Assembly: GCA_964647255.1 (NCBI GenBank)
Contig: CAZYGI010000148.1
Location: 1-5,666 of the forward strand
Length of the DNA stretch: 5,666 nucleotides
Source: CAWJEL01 sp964647255
GTDB taxonomy: Bacteria; Chloroflexota; Anaerolineae; CG2-30-64-16
Direction of reading: 5' to 3'
How positions within the stretch are numbered: position 1 is the stretch's first letter; each line of letters opens with the position of its first letter. The notes under the pieces were generated by a model. The model was not told the DNA's origin. It ran no database searches and saw nothing but the letters and a program-made list of their open reading frames with translations. This document shows positions 5,415 through 5,666 of the stretch, piece after piece. A program made the translations under genes and the position numbers.

Positions 5415-5666
5415 ATGAGGTTATCTGCCAAACCATTTGCCGCAGTGGCGCTGCTGGCAAGCCTGCTGGCCGTATGCGCCGGCTGCCTGCCCAGCGCGCC
5501 GGCGCCGGTTGCGCCCACACCGGTTACACCGGCAACGATGGCGCCGCCGACCGCCGCGGCCACGGTCGCGGCGACGCCGCCCGCCGGCAGCACCAAATTA
5601 CCCGCAGGGGTGGACGCCGACGGCAACTTCTACCGCGGCGACCCGAAGGCGCCGGTGAAGCTGGTG
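5415..5666 (+). CDS. Second exported DsbA/thioredoxin-like lipoprotein (partial, 3' end outside window)
   Basis: The 84 visible residues repeat the architecture of the upstream selenoprotein. There is a basic start (MRLSAKP), a hydrophobic segment (about 8-20) and a CAGC24 lipobox-like site, with another cysteine at 21. A long Pro/Ala/Thr linker (about 26-59) follows, and then NFYRGDPKAPVKLV (71-84). The GDPxAPxxLV pattern is the first strand of DsbA-like domains and aligns with HFLGDPNAPIVVI of the upstream gene. The window ends about seven residues before the expected CXXC or UXXC motif. By that alignment the nucleophile would be codon 91, at 5685-5687, just outside. Tandem paralogs of this kind may arise by duplication or work as a redox pair. 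Whether this one uses cysteine or selenocysteine cannot be seen. The fold assignment rests on a short segment plus the context. Confidence 0.72.
   Translation, partial: MRLSAKPFAAVALLASLLAVCAGCLPSAPAPVAPTPVTPATMAPPTAAATVAATPPAGSTKLPAGVDADGNFYRGDPKAPVKLV

Overview
The window is about 65% GC and carries two divergent transcription units with a 150-bp intergenic region between them. It looks like part of a bacterial chromosome. The GC content, the alanine/proline/threonine-rich linkers after the lipoprotein signals, the degenerate heptanucleotide repeat between genes and the gene content would fit a Chloroflexota (Anaerolineae-like) genome. That assignment is an inference from general resemblance, because no phylogenetic marker is present.

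Left half, minus strand (1-2571): an ABC-F type tandem-ATPase protein (634 aa) is followed by a CoaE-type dephospho-CoA kinase. The stop codon of the first overlaps the GTG start of the second (GTGA), so the two are probably translationally coupled. The kinase runs off the window edge after 223 residues. Its last ~20 residues look like the beginning of a GNAT acetyltransferase domain, which suggests a CoaE-GNAT fusion.

Middle (2572-2721): the divergent promoter region. It holds a plausible minus-strand promoter, a small inverted repeat over the ABC-F ribosome binding site, eight in-register degenerate copies of a GCTGGAA heptamer, and a good plus-strand promoter (TGGTCA-N17-TATAAT). That promoter places the radical SAM start at 2722, not at the upstream in-frame ATG.

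Right half, plus strand (2722-5666): a radical SAM protein with an unusual CX4CX2C cluster motif is followed 36 bp later by the most interesting gene. This is an exported, probably lipid-anchored, tandem DsbA/thioredoxin-fold protein whose reading frame is interrupted by one TGA. The TGA sits exactly where the nucleophilic cysteine of the CXXC active site should be (F-Q-[TGA]-P-Y-C). The frame then continues for another 368 codons, and a 7-bp stem with a G-containing loop lies at a SECIS-like distance downstream. I read it as a 463-aa selenoprotein with a UPYC redox centre. Its second DsbA-like domain has lost both active-site cysteines. An intrinsic terminator follows, and then a second lipoprotein of the same architecture, cut by the window end just before its own active site.

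Taken together, the plus-strand unit looks like an extracytoplasmic thiol/selenol redox cassette with a radical SAM enzyme of unknown substrate upstream. The minus-strand unit is housekeeping (translation-associated ATPase plus the last step of CoA synthesis). The selenocysteine machinery (SelA, SelB, tRNA-Sec, SelD) is not in the window and must exist elsewhere if the reading is right.
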